In this document: positions 7,995 to 17,280 of the stretch, one piece after another
How the letters are laid out: the number at the start of each line of letters is the position of its first letter
How positions within the stretch are numbered: position 1 is the stretch's first letter
DNA from: Larkinella insperata
GTDB taxonomy: Bacteria; Bacteroidota; Bacteroidia; Cytophagales; Spirosomataceae
Length of the DNA stretch: 64,000 bases
Direction: 5' to 3'
Assembly: GCF_026248825.1 (NCBI RefSeq)
Contig: NZ_CP110973.1
Coordinates: 2,375,001 to 2,439,000 of the forward strand
Notes under the pieces: model-generated
The model's input: the letters and a program-made list of their open reading frames with translations, nothing else
What the model was told of the DNA's origin: nothing
Database searches by the model: none
Made by a program: the position numbers and the translations under genes

Positions 7995-9533
7995 ATGCGC
8001 GGTCTGGATCGGCTTTCTGGTATCATCTTACTCTTTTTCGCAATGACGGGCATTGTCTGTGCCCAAACTCCCCCCAAACGCGAATTTCGGGCGGTCTGGA
8101 TTGCGACGGTGGATAACATTGATTGGCCGAGCGTGCGGGGGTTATCGTCCGACAATCAGCGGGCGGAGTTTGTCAGTCTGCTCGACCAGCACCAGCGGGC
8201 GGGTATCAACGCCGTCATCGTACAGATACGGGCGGCTGCCGATGCGTTCTACGCCAAAGGGGCAGAACCCTGGTCGTTCTGGCTGACCGGGCAGCAGGGC
8301 CGCGCGCCGGAACCCTTCTACGATCCGCTGGAATTTATGATCAAGGAAGCCCACGACCGCGGCATGGAATTTCACGCCTGGTTTAACCTCGACCGCGCCA
8401 CCTTCAGTAAACTGTCCAGCGTTACACCGGACCACATCAGCAACCGGCGACCGGAGTGGATGTTGCACTACGGCGGCCGCAAACTCTTTAATCTGGGGCT
8501 ACCCGAAGTGCGCAGTTACGTGACCGGAATCGTGACCAATATCATCCGGAATTACGATGTCGACGGTATTCACTTTGACGATTACTTTTACCCGTACGGG
8601 ATTGCCGGGCAAGTGGTCAGGGATGAGGTAACATTCAAGACCTACGGCAACGGCATGAACCGCGATAACTGGCGCCGGGAAAACGTCAATCAGCTCATCC
8701 GTCAGCTGCACGACTCGATACAGACCATTAAACCGTATGTGAAGTTTGGCGTCAGTCCGTTTGGCGTCTGGAAAAACCGTACTCAGGATCCGGAAGGATC
8801 GGAAACAACAGGCGGTCTGACTTCTTATTTTGATCTCTACGCCGACACGCGCAAGTGGATTCGTGAAGGCTGGATTGATTACATCGCCCCGCAGGTTTAT
8901 TTCAGTACGGATTTTGTGAAAGTGCCGTATCGTCTGCTGGTCGACTGGTGGGTTAAAAACGGTTTTAGCCGTCATCTTTACATTGGGCAGGGTGCGTTTC
9001 GAGTCAACCGGTCCACCCCCCGCGACCGGGCCTGGGATGACCCGAACGAAATATCCACCCAACTGAAGTACAACCGTCAGTTCAGTCAGGTTCACGGCAG
9101 TATTTTTTTTAGCTCCAAATCACTTACCAACAACCTCAACGGTGTTCGGGATACGCTGTTGACGAACTTTTACCGGTATCCGGCCCTCATACCGCCCATG
9201 ACCTGGAAAGACCCGGAACCACCACTTTCCCCGAAAGATTTAAAGGCCAACCCAACGCCGGAAGGTGTGGAGCTGTTCTGGCAGGAACCTGCCCCCGCGC
9301 CGGACGGCGATAAAGCCCATTATTATGTAATATATCGTTTCGACCGGAAAGACAAGATGGTGCTGGAAGACCCGACCCACATTGTCGCCATCTGTGTGGG
9401 GGAGCATACGACCCGATTCATCGACCGCACCGCCGAACCGGACAAGCGGTACGTGTATGCCATTACGTCATTTGACCGGCTGCACAACGAAAGTGCGCCG
9501 ATTCAGGTCAACGTTCGGGTGCCGGAGCAGTGA
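7995..9533 (+). CDS. Secreted GHL10 (DUF187) glycoside-hydrolase-like protein with FN3 domain
   Basis: A 512-residue exported protein. The catalytic-like TIM barrel starts at REFRAVWIATVDNIDWPS and runs through GINAVIVQIR, EFHAWFNLDRATF, DVDGIHFDDYFYPYG and WIDYIAPQVYFS, a GHL10 (PF02638) pattern, a family thought to act on cell-wall or other glycans. A fibronectin-III-like domain follows from about residue 415 (PKDLKANPTPEGVELFWQEP). I take ATG 7995, giving signal peptide MRGLDRLSGIILLFFAMTGIVCAQ, rather than ATG 7938, because a TAtcTTTG promoter box lies between the two. Confidence 0.88.
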   Translation: MRGLDRLSGIILLFFAMTGIVCAQTPPKREFRAVWIATVDNIDWPSVRGLSSDNQRAEFVSLLDQHQRAGINAVIVQIRAAADAFYAKGAEPWSFWLTGQQGRAPEPFYDPLEFMIKEAHDRGMEFHAWFNLDRATFSKLSSVTPDHISNRRPEWMLHYGGRKLFNLGLPEVRSYVTGIVTNIIRNYDVDGIHFDDYFYPYGIAGQVVRDEVTFKTYGNGMNRDNWRRENVNQLIRQLHDSIQTIKPYVKFGVSPFGVWKNRTQDPEGSETTGGLTSYFDLYADTRKWIREGWIDYIAPQVYFSTDFVKVPYRLLVDWWVKNGFSRHLYIGQGAFRVNRSTPRDRAWDDPNEISTQLKYNRQFSQVHGSIFFSSKSLTNNLNGVRDTLLTNFYRYPALIPPMTWKDPEPPLSPKDLKANPTPEGVELFWQEPAPAPDGDKAHYYVIYRFDRKDKMVLEDPTHIVAICVGEHTTRFIDRTAEPDKRYVYAITSFDRLHNESAPIQVNVRVPEQ

Positions 9534-9538
9534 AAAAG

Positions 9539-9610
9539 AGCTGAGAGGTTAGACTAAAGACAGTAGACTTGATCCTACAAGTCCCTGGTCTCTAATCGAA
9601 CCTCTCAGCT
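9539..9610. terminator. Long imperfect hairpin between convergent genes
   Basis: Perfect 12-bp outer arms AGCTGAGAGGTT / AACCTCTCAGCT (9539-9550 and 9599-9610), continuing inward with mostly paired segments to a small loop near 9573-9578. A-run before and T-run after fit a bidirectional terminator. Confidence 0.7.
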
Positions 9611-9621
9611 GTTTTATTCTT

Positions 9622-10464
9622 TTATACGGTTTTCAGAAAAGCCAGTCCTTTTACGGCGATGTCTTCTCCCGAAGATTCGATGTCGCGCCAGATGGCAGCG
9701 GCTTTGGCAATGGCTTTTACATCCGGCGTAAAGGACTCGATTACCAACTGGCCTTTAAAGTCAATGTCTTTCAGTGCCTGACCGATGGAGTCCCAGTTAA
9801 TGTGGTCATTGCCGGGAATACCGCGGTCGCAACCGCAGGTGTGCAGCAACTCCAGCCGTGATCCAGCCTTGCGAATGGCGTCGGCCTGGGATTTCTGCTC
9901 GATGTTCATGTGGAACGTGTCGAGGTGCAGCCGAACAGCATCGTTGCCTACCAGATCCGCCAGTTCAATGGCCTGATCAACGGTGTTGATGAAGTCGGTT
10001 TCGAAGCGGTTCAATGGCTCAAGGGCTATTTTTAAGCCTTTGCCCGCTGCGTAGTCGGCCAGTTCTTTCAAATTCTTGACAACGGCTTTCTGTTGTTCGG
10101 CGTAAACCTCTTTGGGGGTCGCTTCGGCGCGTCCAACGCTCGAATACAGCGGGCCAACCAGCATTTCGGCTCCAATTATCTCCATCACATCCAGCACACC
10201 TTTCAAATACGTCATGGCATTTTGCTGCTGCTCCTCGTCGCCCCGGAAATCGCGGTCGAGGCTCATGGCCGCGCAAACCGTCCTGCAGCCCAGCTTGGCA
10301 TCGGCCAGCGCTTGTTTAACAACTTGCGGGTCAATGTTTGCGGGATCTTCCAGCCCGATTTCTACGGTGTCGAAACCCCATTCAGCAAATTTTGAAAACC
10401 ACTTCACACTTTCGTTGGTGAAGGGTGACGTAAACAAAAACGTGTTAATCCCGATGGTGTACAT
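9622..10464 (-). CDS. Sugar phosphate isomerase/epimerase (xylose isomerase-like TIM barrel)
   Basis: The 280-residue protein fits the AP-endonuclease-2/D-tagatose-3-epimerase superfamily. Metal-ligand motifs are visible: IALEPLNRFETDFINT (Glu near 147), VRLHLDTFHMNIE (Asp/His near 180-183), HTCGCDRGIPGNDHINWDSI and QLVIESF (Glu near 241). It probably isomerises a keto-sugar in the cytoplasm; no signal peptide is seen. The substrate cannot be told from sequence. Neighbouring ispH is on the same strand 148 bases upstream, without an obvious functional link. Confidence 0.88.
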   Translation of the reverse strand: MYTIGINTFLFTSPFTNESVKWFSKFAEWGFDTVEIGLEDPANIDPQVVKQALADAKLGCRTVCAAMSLDRDFRGDEEQQQNAMTYLKGVLDVMEIIGAEMLVGPLYSSVGRAEATPKEVYAEQQKAVVKNLKELADYAAGKGLKIALEPLNRFETDFINTVDQAIELADLVGNDAVRLHLDTFHMNIEQKSQADAIRKAGSRLELLHTCGCDRGIPGNDHINWDSIGQALKDIDFKGQLVIESFTPDVKAIAKAAAIWRDIESSGEDIAVKGLAFLKTV

Positions 10465-10611
10465 GCGTGTAGATGTGTTAAGTCCGGTCTTTGCTGCGGC
10501 AGTTCAATGGCAATTTATCGCCCGCAGTCTATTCTTTTCGAGGAAACAAAGAAACGGAACGTTACTTTATACTGCCAACAAAAGACATTTATGACGTCTT
10601 CTTGCCAAATT

Positions 10612-11853
10612 TCAGGCACTAAACCGTTGGGTAACTTCGGCCATCACCTCGTCTATGGGCCGGGCCGTCGGGAAAAAAGAAACAGTTTTGAGGAGAATTC
10701 CTTCCACCACCGCATCAGGGCAGGAGGCTCCGCAGGTCAGCAAAACTGTCACCGGCTCGTGGTTGGGAAGAAAGTGTTCCGTGACAACTTCCTGCTTGGC
10801 ATGAATATCAAAGTGCCGAACCAACTCCCTTGACAGAATCTTCTGCTCGGTTTCAATAAAATACGTCGGTAGCTGCTGCTGGCACAGCTCGACCAGGTGC
10901 AGCGTGTTGGAACTGTTGTAACCACCGGCTACGAGGGCAAAATCAGCGGGGTTTTTCAGCAGGGCGTAGGTCGAATCCTGGTTGTCGTTGGTTGCGTAGC
11001 AGAGGGTATCGCGGGTATTGGCAAAGCGCGTTTCTACCTCTTCCGGCATCAGGTGATGATGCCGGATCATGACGGTTTTCAGATAATCGGCAATCTGCTG
11101 CGTATCCGACGCAAGCATGGTCGTCTGGTTCACAACGCCAATGCGCTGCAAATCGCGCTCAGGATCGAACCCTTCCGAAAACTGACCTTTAAATTCGGTA
11201 TAAAACGCTTCTTTCGCCGACTCGCCGGTTAGGTAGGTAGCCAGGCGTTGCGCCTGAGCCATATCTTTCACGACCACGGTCGGGGCCGACTCCTTGCTGT
11301 GTGAAAACGTAGCGCGGGTTTCTTCGTGCGACGGTTTTCCGTGCACCACCACGGTATAATCTTTCTGACCAATTTGGGTGGCTTTGTTCCAAACCTTTTC
11401 CACAAAAGGACAGGTCGTGTCGTATTGCTCAACGTTTAAGCCAATTTGAGCCAGCTTCTGCTGAATTTCAATGGTTGTTCCGAAAGCCGGAATAACTACA
11501 ACGTCATCGGATTTTAAATTGTCCCACGGAACAATCTGCTTACCTGACGTTTCCATCAGAAAACGAACACCGCGTTCCTGCAAATCCCGGTTTACGTCCG
11601 GATTGTGAATCATTTCACTCAGAAGGAAGATGCGTTTGTCGGGATTCTCGGAGATGGCTTTGTAGGCAATTTCGATGGCGTTTTCTACCCCGTAACAAAA
11701 CCCAAAGTGCCGGGCGACCAGAAACCGGACCGGGCCGAAATCAAGCAGGGTGGGCGTAAAATCCCGTTTGAGTTTATCACGCTTCCGGCGAAGTTCTTTC
11801 AACGGACTGATGATGTGGCTGCGGTAATAATCCGGAATGTTGAAGGATTTCAT
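10612..11853 (-). CDS. ispH: 4-hydroxy-3-methylbut-2-enyl diphosphate reductase, long form
   Basis: Last enzyme of the MEP isoprenoid pathway: an iron-sulfur protein giving IPP and DMAPP. At 413 residues it is about 100 longer than the E. coli type and resembles the long cyanobacterial/plant class. Cluster cysteines appear at C53 (HFGFCYGVENA), C148 (DTTCPFVEKVW) and C285 (LCYATND). The proton-relay region is HGKPSHEET near residue 171, and the C-terminus carries TCGASCPD. A roughly 40-residue N-terminal extension precedes the conserved core. A TTG-N19-TAatTTTG promoter ends only 5 bases before the ATG, so the mRNA may be leaderless. Confidence 0.95.
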   Translation of the reverse strand: MKSFNIPDYYRSHIISPLKELRRKRDKLKRDFTPTLLDFGPVRFLVARHFGFCYGVENAIEIAYKAISENPDKRIFLLSEMIHNPDVNRDLQERGVRFLMETSGKQIVPWDNLKSDDVVVIPAFGTTIEIQQKLAQIGLNVEQYDTTCPFVEKVWNKATQIGQKDYTVVVHGKPSHEETRATFSHSKESAPTVVVKDMAQAQRLATYLTGESAKEAFYTEFKGQFSEGFDPERDLQRIGVVNQTTMLASDTQQIADYLKTVMIRHHHLMPEEVETRFANTRDTLCYATNDNQDSTYALLKNPADFALVAGGYNSSNTLHLVELCQQQLPTYFIETEQKILSRELVRHFDIHAKQEVVTEHFLPNHEPVTVLLTCGASCPDAVVEGILLKTVSFFPTARPIDEVMAEVTQRFSA

Positions 11854-11857
11854 TGGG

Positions 11858-11887
11858 CAAAATTAAACGAACTCCTTAGTAGAACAA
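11858..11887 (-). promoter_or_regulatory. Promoter of ispH, TTG-N19-TAatTTTG
   Basis: On the minus strand TTG is at 11887-11885 and TAATTTTG at 11865-11858, spaced by exactly 19 bases. The box ends 4 bases from the ispH ATG (11853), placing the likely +1 at or next to the start codon. Confidence 0.7.
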
Positions 11888-11926
11888 TGGATGAAAGGGC
11901 TTCGTTCGGCAAAATGCCGCGGTGGT

Positions 11927-13453
11927 TTAGGAGAGGGTGGTCAGCCGGCCCAGAATATCATCCAGATACTCCCGGCTGTTGCTCAGGCGCGGCACTTTAT
12001 GCTGTCCTCCGAGCTTGCCCCGGGTTTTCATCCATTCGTAAAAGGTGCCCCGCGGAACGGGGTGGACAATGGGTGCCTGCAACACCATGTCGTTATACCG
12101 CTTGGCGTCGTAGTCGGAATTGACCTGCCGGAGCGTTTGATCGAGCGTAGTGCAGAAGGTGGCGAAATTATCCGGTTCGCTGGAAAACTCGATAATCCAT
12201 TCGTGGCAACCGTTGGTTCCGCTACCCATATAAACCGGTCCGGCGGTATAGTCGCTGACGGTGGCGCCGGTTGCTTCACAAGCCCGCGTAATGGCTGTTT
12301 CGGCGTTTTCGATGATTACTTCCTCGCCAAACGCATTGATAAAATGCTTGGTTCGCCCGCTGACTCTCAGCCGGAAGGGGTAGCGGGAAGTAAAGCGAAC
12401 GGTATCGCCGATCCGGTACCGCCACAGGCCACCGTTGGTTGAAATAATGAGGGCGTAATTTTTATTTAGCTCTACTTCCTCGATGGTCAGCGCCTTGGGG
12501 AAGGGCTTGTCGGCATCTTCGATGGGCACAAATTCATAGAAAATGCCGTAATCCAGCATCAACAGCATTTCGCCAACCCGTTTCAGGTCGTCCTGAATGG
12601 CGAAGAACCCCTCGGATGCATTGTAGATTTCGAGGTAGTTGATGCCAGCCGACGGAAATACTTCGTTGGCAAACAATTCGCGGTACGGCTGAAACGCCAC
12701 CGCGCCGTGAATGAAGACTTCGAAATTCGGCCAGACCTCCAGAATGCTCTGTTTCCCCGTTAACGCCAGGACTTTTTCCAGCAACACCAGCGCCCAGGTT
12801 GGCACGCCCAGGATGCTCGTCACATTTTCGCGGGACGTAACCTCGGCCATCCGGTCAATCTTGGCTTCCCACTTGTCCATGAGCGCTACATCGATGGGTG
12901 GAGTCCGGATGTATTGCGCCCAGGAAGGCAGGTTTTTCATGACGACGGCGGATACATCGCCCGCAAAACCGTGCGGGCTATACGGGTTTTCGTGCAGACT
13001 ACCGCCGATCGACAATCCCTTTCCTTCGAACGCTTTGCTCTCCGGGCGGTTGGCGATGTAAAGCGCCATCATATCTTTTCCGCCTTTGAAATGGCTTTCG
13101 TCCAGTGACTCCTGCGAGATGGGGATAAACTTGCTGCGGGCGTTGGTGGTGCCCGATGATTTGGAAAACCAGTGAATCCGAGAGGGCCAGAGCAGTTTCT
13201 GCTCACCCTTCATGGTGCGTTCAATGTAGGGAAACAAATCCTCGTAAGACGAAACCGGCACGCGCTCCTGAAAGTCCCGCACACTGCGAATCGAGTCGTA
13301 CTGGTGCTGCCGCCCCCAGTGGGTATGCCGCCCTTTGCTGATCAGTTGTTGAAAAACGCCCTGCTGCATTTCACCGGGGCGCGCCATCATCGCTTCGATG
13401 CGAGGCACACGCCGTTGCAGCAGCCATTTCAGTGTCGTATTCAGCAGGGTCAT
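11927..13453 (-). CDS. GH3 family acyl-adenylating protein
   Basis: A 508-residue protein of the GH3 auxin-responsive promoter family, ANL-related enzymes that adenylate an acid and in plants couple it to amino acids. The ATP-binding stretch SKSSGTTNARSKFIPISQESL is near residue 92; further family marks are SEGFFAIQDD near 285 and YRIGDTVRFTSRYPFRLRVSGRTKHFINAFGEEV near 345-378. No signal peptide. The substrate of bacterial homologues is not known to me. It precedes ispH on the same strand by 73 bases, but ispH has its own promoter. A TAagTTTG box lies upstream at 13483-13476. Confidence 0.88.
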   Translation of the reverse strand: MTLLNTTLKWLLQRRVPRIEAMMARPGEMQQGVFQQLISKGRHTHWGRQHQYDSIRSVRDFQERVPVSSYEDLFPYIERTMKGEQKLLWPSRIHWFSKSSGTTNARSKFIPISQESLDESHFKGGKDMMALYIANRPESKAFEGKGLSIGGSLHENPYSPHGFAGDVSAVVMKNLPSWAQYIRTPPIDVALMDKWEAKIDRMAEVTSRENVTSILGVPTWALVLLEKVLALTGKQSILEVWPNFEVFIHGAVAFQPYRELFANEVFPSAGINYLEIYNASEGFFAIQDDLKRVGEMLLMLDYGIFYEFVPIEDADKPFPKALTIEEVELNKNYALIISTNGGLWRYRIGDTVRFTSRYPFRLRVSGRTKHFINAFGEEVIIENAETAITRACEATGATVSDYTAGPVYMGSGTNGCHEWIIEFSSEPDNFATFCTTLDQTLRQVNSDYDAKRYNDMVLQAPIVHPVPRGTFYEWMKTRGKLGGQHKVPRLSNSREYLDDILGRLTTLS

Positions 13454-13475
13454 ACGAGGAGAGCTAAATCTAGGT

Positions 13476-13483
13476 CAAACTTA
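13476..13483 (-). promoter_or_regulatory. -7 promoter box for the GH3 gene
   Basis: TAAGTTTG on the minus strand, 23 bases upstream of the GH3-family ATG. No clear -33 TTG. Confidence 0.5.
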
Positions 13484-13666
13484 CTAAAAATGTTGTATTT
13501 AGAAGAAGCTTTATCTCATAACCTGAAGGAGAACGATATTGTTCGTTGAGATTATTTTCCGTAATAATGGAAAAAAAGACCGTCCTGGTGCTTTTTATTC
13601 CTAAAATTGGGATAAAAGCGAGAATAAATTTTCTTTGTGAAAGCCAACAAATCCACGGCTGCTGAT

Positions 13667-16102
13667 ATGAAAATAGTAATAGCTCTACTTTGCTGTCTCA
13701 TTTCGATTGGATTAACAGTTTCATTAGATCGGCAGTGGGGGACGGTTCCGGCTTTTGGGCGGTTGCTCAGCCCATTTGAGGGTTTCTGGCAAAACGCGGA
13801 AATTGAGGATGCAGGTTCGGAGCAAACGCTATCGATCGAAGGCACGCGGGATCAGGTAACGGTGCTGTTCGACGACCTGCACGTCCCTCACATCTTCGCC
13901 CGGAATGATTACGATGCCTATTTTGCCCAAGGCTATGTGACGGCCCGGGACCGGCTCTGGCAGATGGAATTTCAGACTCACGCAGCCGCCGGACGCATTT
14001 CAGAGGTCATTGGCGAACGGGCTCTCGAGCTGGATCGCAACAAAAGGCGGCTGGGCATGGCGTACGGTGCCGAACAATCACTGACCGGTATGCTAGCTGA
14101 TCCCGCCACCCGATCGGCGCTGGAAGCCTACACGGCGGGAATCAACGCTTACATCGCCCAACTGAAACCAGCTCGGCATCCCATCGAATACAAACTGCTG
14201 GGCTACGCCCCCGAGCCGTGGACGCCCTTAAAATGCGCCTTTCTGCTTAAGCAAATGACGCAAACGCTGGCGGCCGGCGCCGACGATCTGCTGATGACCA
14301 ACGTACGTCGGAAGTTAGGGCCAGCGCTTACGGCCAATTTATTTCCCGATTATCCTTTCAAAGAAGACCCCATCATCCCGGTCGGTACGCGCTGGGATTT
14401 TACGCCGGTCAAAATACCGTCGGCACCGGTCGATTCCGAAACCGATAGCAGTATGGCCTGGAACTGGCAGCGGCACGATCCGGCCATTGGCAGCAACAAC
14501 TGGGCCGTAGGTCCGCAGAAGTCGGCGACCGGTTACCCTATTCTTGCAAACGACCCCCACTTAACGCTTAGCCTGCCCTCCATCTGGTACCAGATTCAGT
14601 TGGTTACGCCTACCTTAAACGTTTACGGTGTTTCGCTGCCGGGCGCGCCGGGCGTCATTATCGGTTTCAATAAAGAAGTGGCCTGGGGCGTTACCAACGT
14701 GGGAGCCGACGTGCTTGATTTTTACAAAATTCGGTTTCGGGATAACCGGCGTCAGGAATACTGGCACGATGGTAAATGGAAGCCCGTCCGTCGGCGTATC
14801 GAACGCATCAAAGTGAAAGGAAAGCCCGATGTGGTGGATACAGTATTGTATACCCACCACGGTCCGGTGGCGTATCTGCTGGAGGAAAAACCTTTTACGA
14901 CCAACATTCCAACGGGGTACGCCATACGCTGGATTGCCCATGAAGTAGACAATGGCTTGAAAACGTTTTACCTGCTGAACCGGGCCAAGACGTACGATGA
15001 CTACGTAACGGCTTTGTCTTTTTACACGGCCCCGGCGCAAAATTTTGTCTTTGCCAACGCTGCCAAAGACATTGCCATTTCACCAAACGGGCGGTTTCCA
15101 CTTAAATGGCGCGGCCAGGGTAAGTTTTTATTGGATGGCACCAGGGCGGCCAACGACTGGCAGGGCTGGATTCCGGCTGCGCAGAATCCCCGCGTCAAAA
15201 ATCCGCCGAGAGGATTCGTCAGTTCGGCCAATCAGTTTTCCACGGATCCTACGTATCCTTACTATATAAACTGGGAATTCGAGACGCCCGATCGGGGAAT
15301 GCGCATCAACCAGCGGCTGGCGGCCATGCAGCGGGTAACCGTCGATAGCCTGCGTCAGTTGCAGAACGATGTCTACAACCACCAGGCGTCTACTTTTCTG
15401 CCCGTTTTGTTGCCCCGCATTCGCGAAAAGGATTTATCGGGAAGTCAGAAGCAGGCGCTCAGAACCGTCCGGCAGTGGAACTACCAGCAGGATACGGCTT
15501 CGGTTGCGGGCACCATCTTTATGGAATGGCTGGAGCACCTGGATCGCGTTATCTGGGCCGATGATCTTCCGGACGAACCCGGCCAGCCGATGCGCTTCCC
15601 GAACGCCGTCCGGACCCTGCAATTACTCTCCGAAGAGCCTGATGCGCGTTGGTTTGATAACGTTTTGACGACCAACCGCAAAGAAACGATTCAGGATGCT
15701 GTCACGAGCAGCTTTCAAAGCACAATCGATTCACTGGCCAAGCAGTACGGCCCGCTGGGGAAAAGCTGGGCCTGGGCCGACCATAAACAAACCGGAGTCC
15801 GGCACCTGATCCCCGGGCTGGATGCATTCAGTGCCCTAAATGTTCAGATTGGCGGAGGGCCCCGCATCGTGAATGCCGCCGGACGCCGGGCCGGGCCGTC
15901 GTGGAGGATGGTGGTGCAAACCGGTCCGCAACCGCGTGCTTACGGGGTGTTTCCCGGTGGTCAATCGGGAAATCCGGGCAGTCCTTATTACCTGAACATG
16001 CTTGAAACCTGGCGGAAGGGAGAGCTGTATGAGCTGCTCTATCTTCAATCAGCAGCTCAGAAACACCCGCGTATTCATTCCACGCTTACCCTGACTCGTT
16101 AA
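13667..16102 (+). CDS. Penicillin acylase family Ntn-hydrolase
   Basis: An 811-residue exported amidase precursor. Signal peptide at MKIVIALLCCLISIGLTVSL; alpha-chain region to about residue 275; then the autocatalytic junction G/SNNWAVG with nucleophile Ser276, the new N-terminus of the beta chain. Further family marks are LANDPHLTLSLPSIWYQIQL and PGAPGVIIGFNKEVAWGVTNVGAD. Family members cleave beta-lactam side chains or acyl-homoserine lactones; the substrate here is unknown. A GTG start at 13637 is possible, but it overlaps a promoter-like TTG-N19 element, so ATG 13667 is preferred. Followed after 3 bases by a small membrane protein. Confidence 0.9.
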   Translation: MKIVIALLCCLISIGLTVSLDRQWGTVPAFGRLLSPFEGFWQNAEIEDAGSEQTLSIEGTRDQVTVLFDDLHVPHIFARNDYDAYFAQGYVTARDRLWQMEFQTHAAAGRISEVIGERALELDRNKRRLGMAYGAEQSLTGMLADPATRSALEAYTAGINAYIAQLKPARHPIEYKLLGYAPEPWTPLKCAFLLKQMTQTLAAGADDLLMTNVRRKLGPALTANLFPDYPFKEDPIIPVGTRWDFTPVKIPSAPVDSETDSSMAWNWQRHDPAIGSNNWAVGPQKSATGYPILANDPHLTLSLPSIWYQIQLVTPTLNVYGVSLPGAPGVIIGFNKEVAWGVTNVGADVLDFYKIRFRDNRRQEYWHDGKWKPVRRRIERIKVKGKPDVVDTVLYTHHGPVAYLLEEKPFTTNIPTGYAIRWIAHEVDNGLKTFYLLNRAKTYDDYVTALSFYTAPAQNFVFANAAKDIAISPNGRFPLKWRGQGKFLLDGTRAANDWQGWIPAAQNPRVKNPPRGFVSSANQFSTDPTYPYYINWEFETPDRGMRINQRLAAMQRVTVDSLRQLQNDVYNHQASTFLPVLLPRIREKDLSGSQKQALRTVRQWNYQQDTASVAGTIFMEWLEHLDRVIWADDLPDEPGQPMRFPNAVRTLQLLSEEPDARWFDNVLTTNRKETIQDAVTSSFQSTIDSLAKQYGPLGKSWAWADHKQTGVRHLIPGLDAFSALNVQIGGGPRIVNAAGRRAGPSWRMVVQTGPQPRAYGVFPGGQSGNPGSPYYLNMLETWRKGELYELLYLQSAAQKHPRIHSTLTLTR

Positions 16103-16105
16103 CCC

Positions 16106-16453
16106 ATGCATCCATTCTTATTGATCGCACTCTTAAGCGCTGTTACACAGTTGTTTCTGCCGTGGTGGAGTATTGCCGTTGTTGCTTTTGGCGTGTGCTT
16201 CTGGCGCAGCCCGACGGGCTGGCGGGCATTTGGCAACGGTTTTCTGGGAATTGCCGTCGTCTGGCTGCTTTATGCGCTGGGTATTCATTTTCAAACCGGC
16301 GGTATTTTGACGGCCCGCATGGCTGATCTTCTCCTGAAAACAAAGTCGTCGGTTCCGCTGCTTTTACTGACGCCTTTGCTGGGCGGCCTGGTTGGTGGAT
16401 TCGCCGGTTTGGCGGGGCAGCAGGTGAGAGCGGTGGTTGGGGCAAGCCGTTAA
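16106..16453 (+). CDS. Small hypothetical membrane protein, 115 aa
   Basis: Not a family I recognise. Three to four hydrophobic segments: residues 3-24, 24-40 and 43-60, then LLLLTPLLGGLVGGFAGLAGQQV near the end. It starts 3 bases after the penicillin-acylase stop and is probably co-transcribed with it. Similar small proteins are common in Bacteroidota; no function is inferred. Confidence 0.7.
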   Translation: MHPFLLIALLSAVTQLFLPWWSIAVVAFGVCFWRSPTGWRAFGNGFLGIAVVWLLYALGIHFQTGGILTARMADLLLKTKSSVPLLLLTPLLGGLVGGFAGLAGQQVRAVVGASR

Positions 16454-16477
16454 TCCTCTTCGGAAAGCGGGTTTGAA

Positions 16478-16507
16478 TTGCGACGTAACCAGTAAATTGT
16501 ACCTTTG
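16478..16507 (+). promoter_or_regulatory. Promoter TTG-N19-TAccTTTG for the OmpH-like gene
   Basis: TTG at 16478-16480, exactly 19 bases, then TACCTTTG at 16500-16507; about 30 bases to the GTG start at 16541. Confidence 0.75.
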
Positions 16508-16540
16508 TAGAATCATTAAACTATTAATTAACTGTTTCTT

Positions 16541-17140
16541 GTGAAAAACGCATCTCTTGTTTTGAACGCTGTGCTGGCGGTAGCTGTAGCGGTCTTGTAT
16601 TATTTGCACTTCTCGGAAAAACAAACCGCTGAACCCGTAGCGGCCAGTACAACCAAATCAACCCCTGCCCGCAAGACGGTTTATGTGAACGTTGATTCCT
16701 TATTAACCAATTACGAATATTTTAAAGACACCCGGAAAGTTCTCGAAAGCAAACGCTTTCAACTGGATAATGAATTGAATAACAAAGGCCGGTCTCTGCA
16801 AAATGAAGTAGCCTTTTTTCAGCAACGGGCTCAGACCATGACCATGGAGCAGGGGCGGGCTACCGAAGCGGCTCTGCAAAAGAAACAGCAGGACCTGATG
16901 GCCTACCGCGACCGTGTTGTGCAGCAACTAGCGGAAGAAGAGCAAAAGAAAAACGAGGAACTGTATAATCAGATTCATGACTACCTGAAGAAAGTGAACA
17001 GACAGAATCAGTATGATTTTGTGATGGGTTATTCAAAAGGGGGCGGGATTTTGTTTGCGGATAGCACGCTTGACGCAACGAAAACGATTATCGCCGGTTT
17101 GAACAAAGAATATCAGCAAAAGCAGCAGCCTAAGAAGTAA
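16541..17140 (+). CDS. OmpH/Skp-like outer-membrane chaperone
   Basis: A 199-residue protein with a GTG start, a signal-anchor segment (ASLVLNAVLAVAVAVLYYLHF) and a low-complexity Thr/Ala/Lys linker. A Skp-type region starts at YVNVDSLLTNYEYFKDTRKVLESKRFQLDNELNNKGRSL. The long coiled-coil (residues 60-150, rich in Gln/Glu/Lys) forms the tentacles seen in Skp, which holds unfolded outer-membrane proteins in the periplasm. The N-terminus looks membrane-anchored rather than cleaved. Own promoter and terminator, so monocistronic. Confidence 0.87.
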   Translation: MKNASLVLNAVLAVAVAVLYYLHFSEKQTAEPVAASTTKSTPARKTVYVNVDSLLTNYEYFKDTRKVLESKRFQLDNELNNKGRSLQNEVAFFQQRAQTMTMEQGRATEAALQKKQQDLMAYRDRVVQQLAEEEQKKNEELYNQIHDYLKKVNRQNQYDFVMGYSKGGGILFADSTLDATKTIIAGLNKEYQQKQQPKK

Positions 17141-17158
17141 ACGGTTGTATGTGGCTTT

Positions 17159-17198
17159 ACAGGATTCATCTTTTTCATAGGATGAATCCTGTTTTTTT
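17159..17198 (+). terminator. Rho-independent terminator after the OmpH-like gene
   Basis: 12-bp perfect stem (ACAGGATTCATC / GATGAATCCTGT), 10-base loop, then a run of seven T. Confidence 0.9.
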
Positions 17199-17280
17199 GC
17201 AGACTATCCAAGCGCGGCACAGAATTTGTTTTAGATAAATTGTTTGTAAAAGCAAAAATATAGAATAGTTGGCGTGTTCT

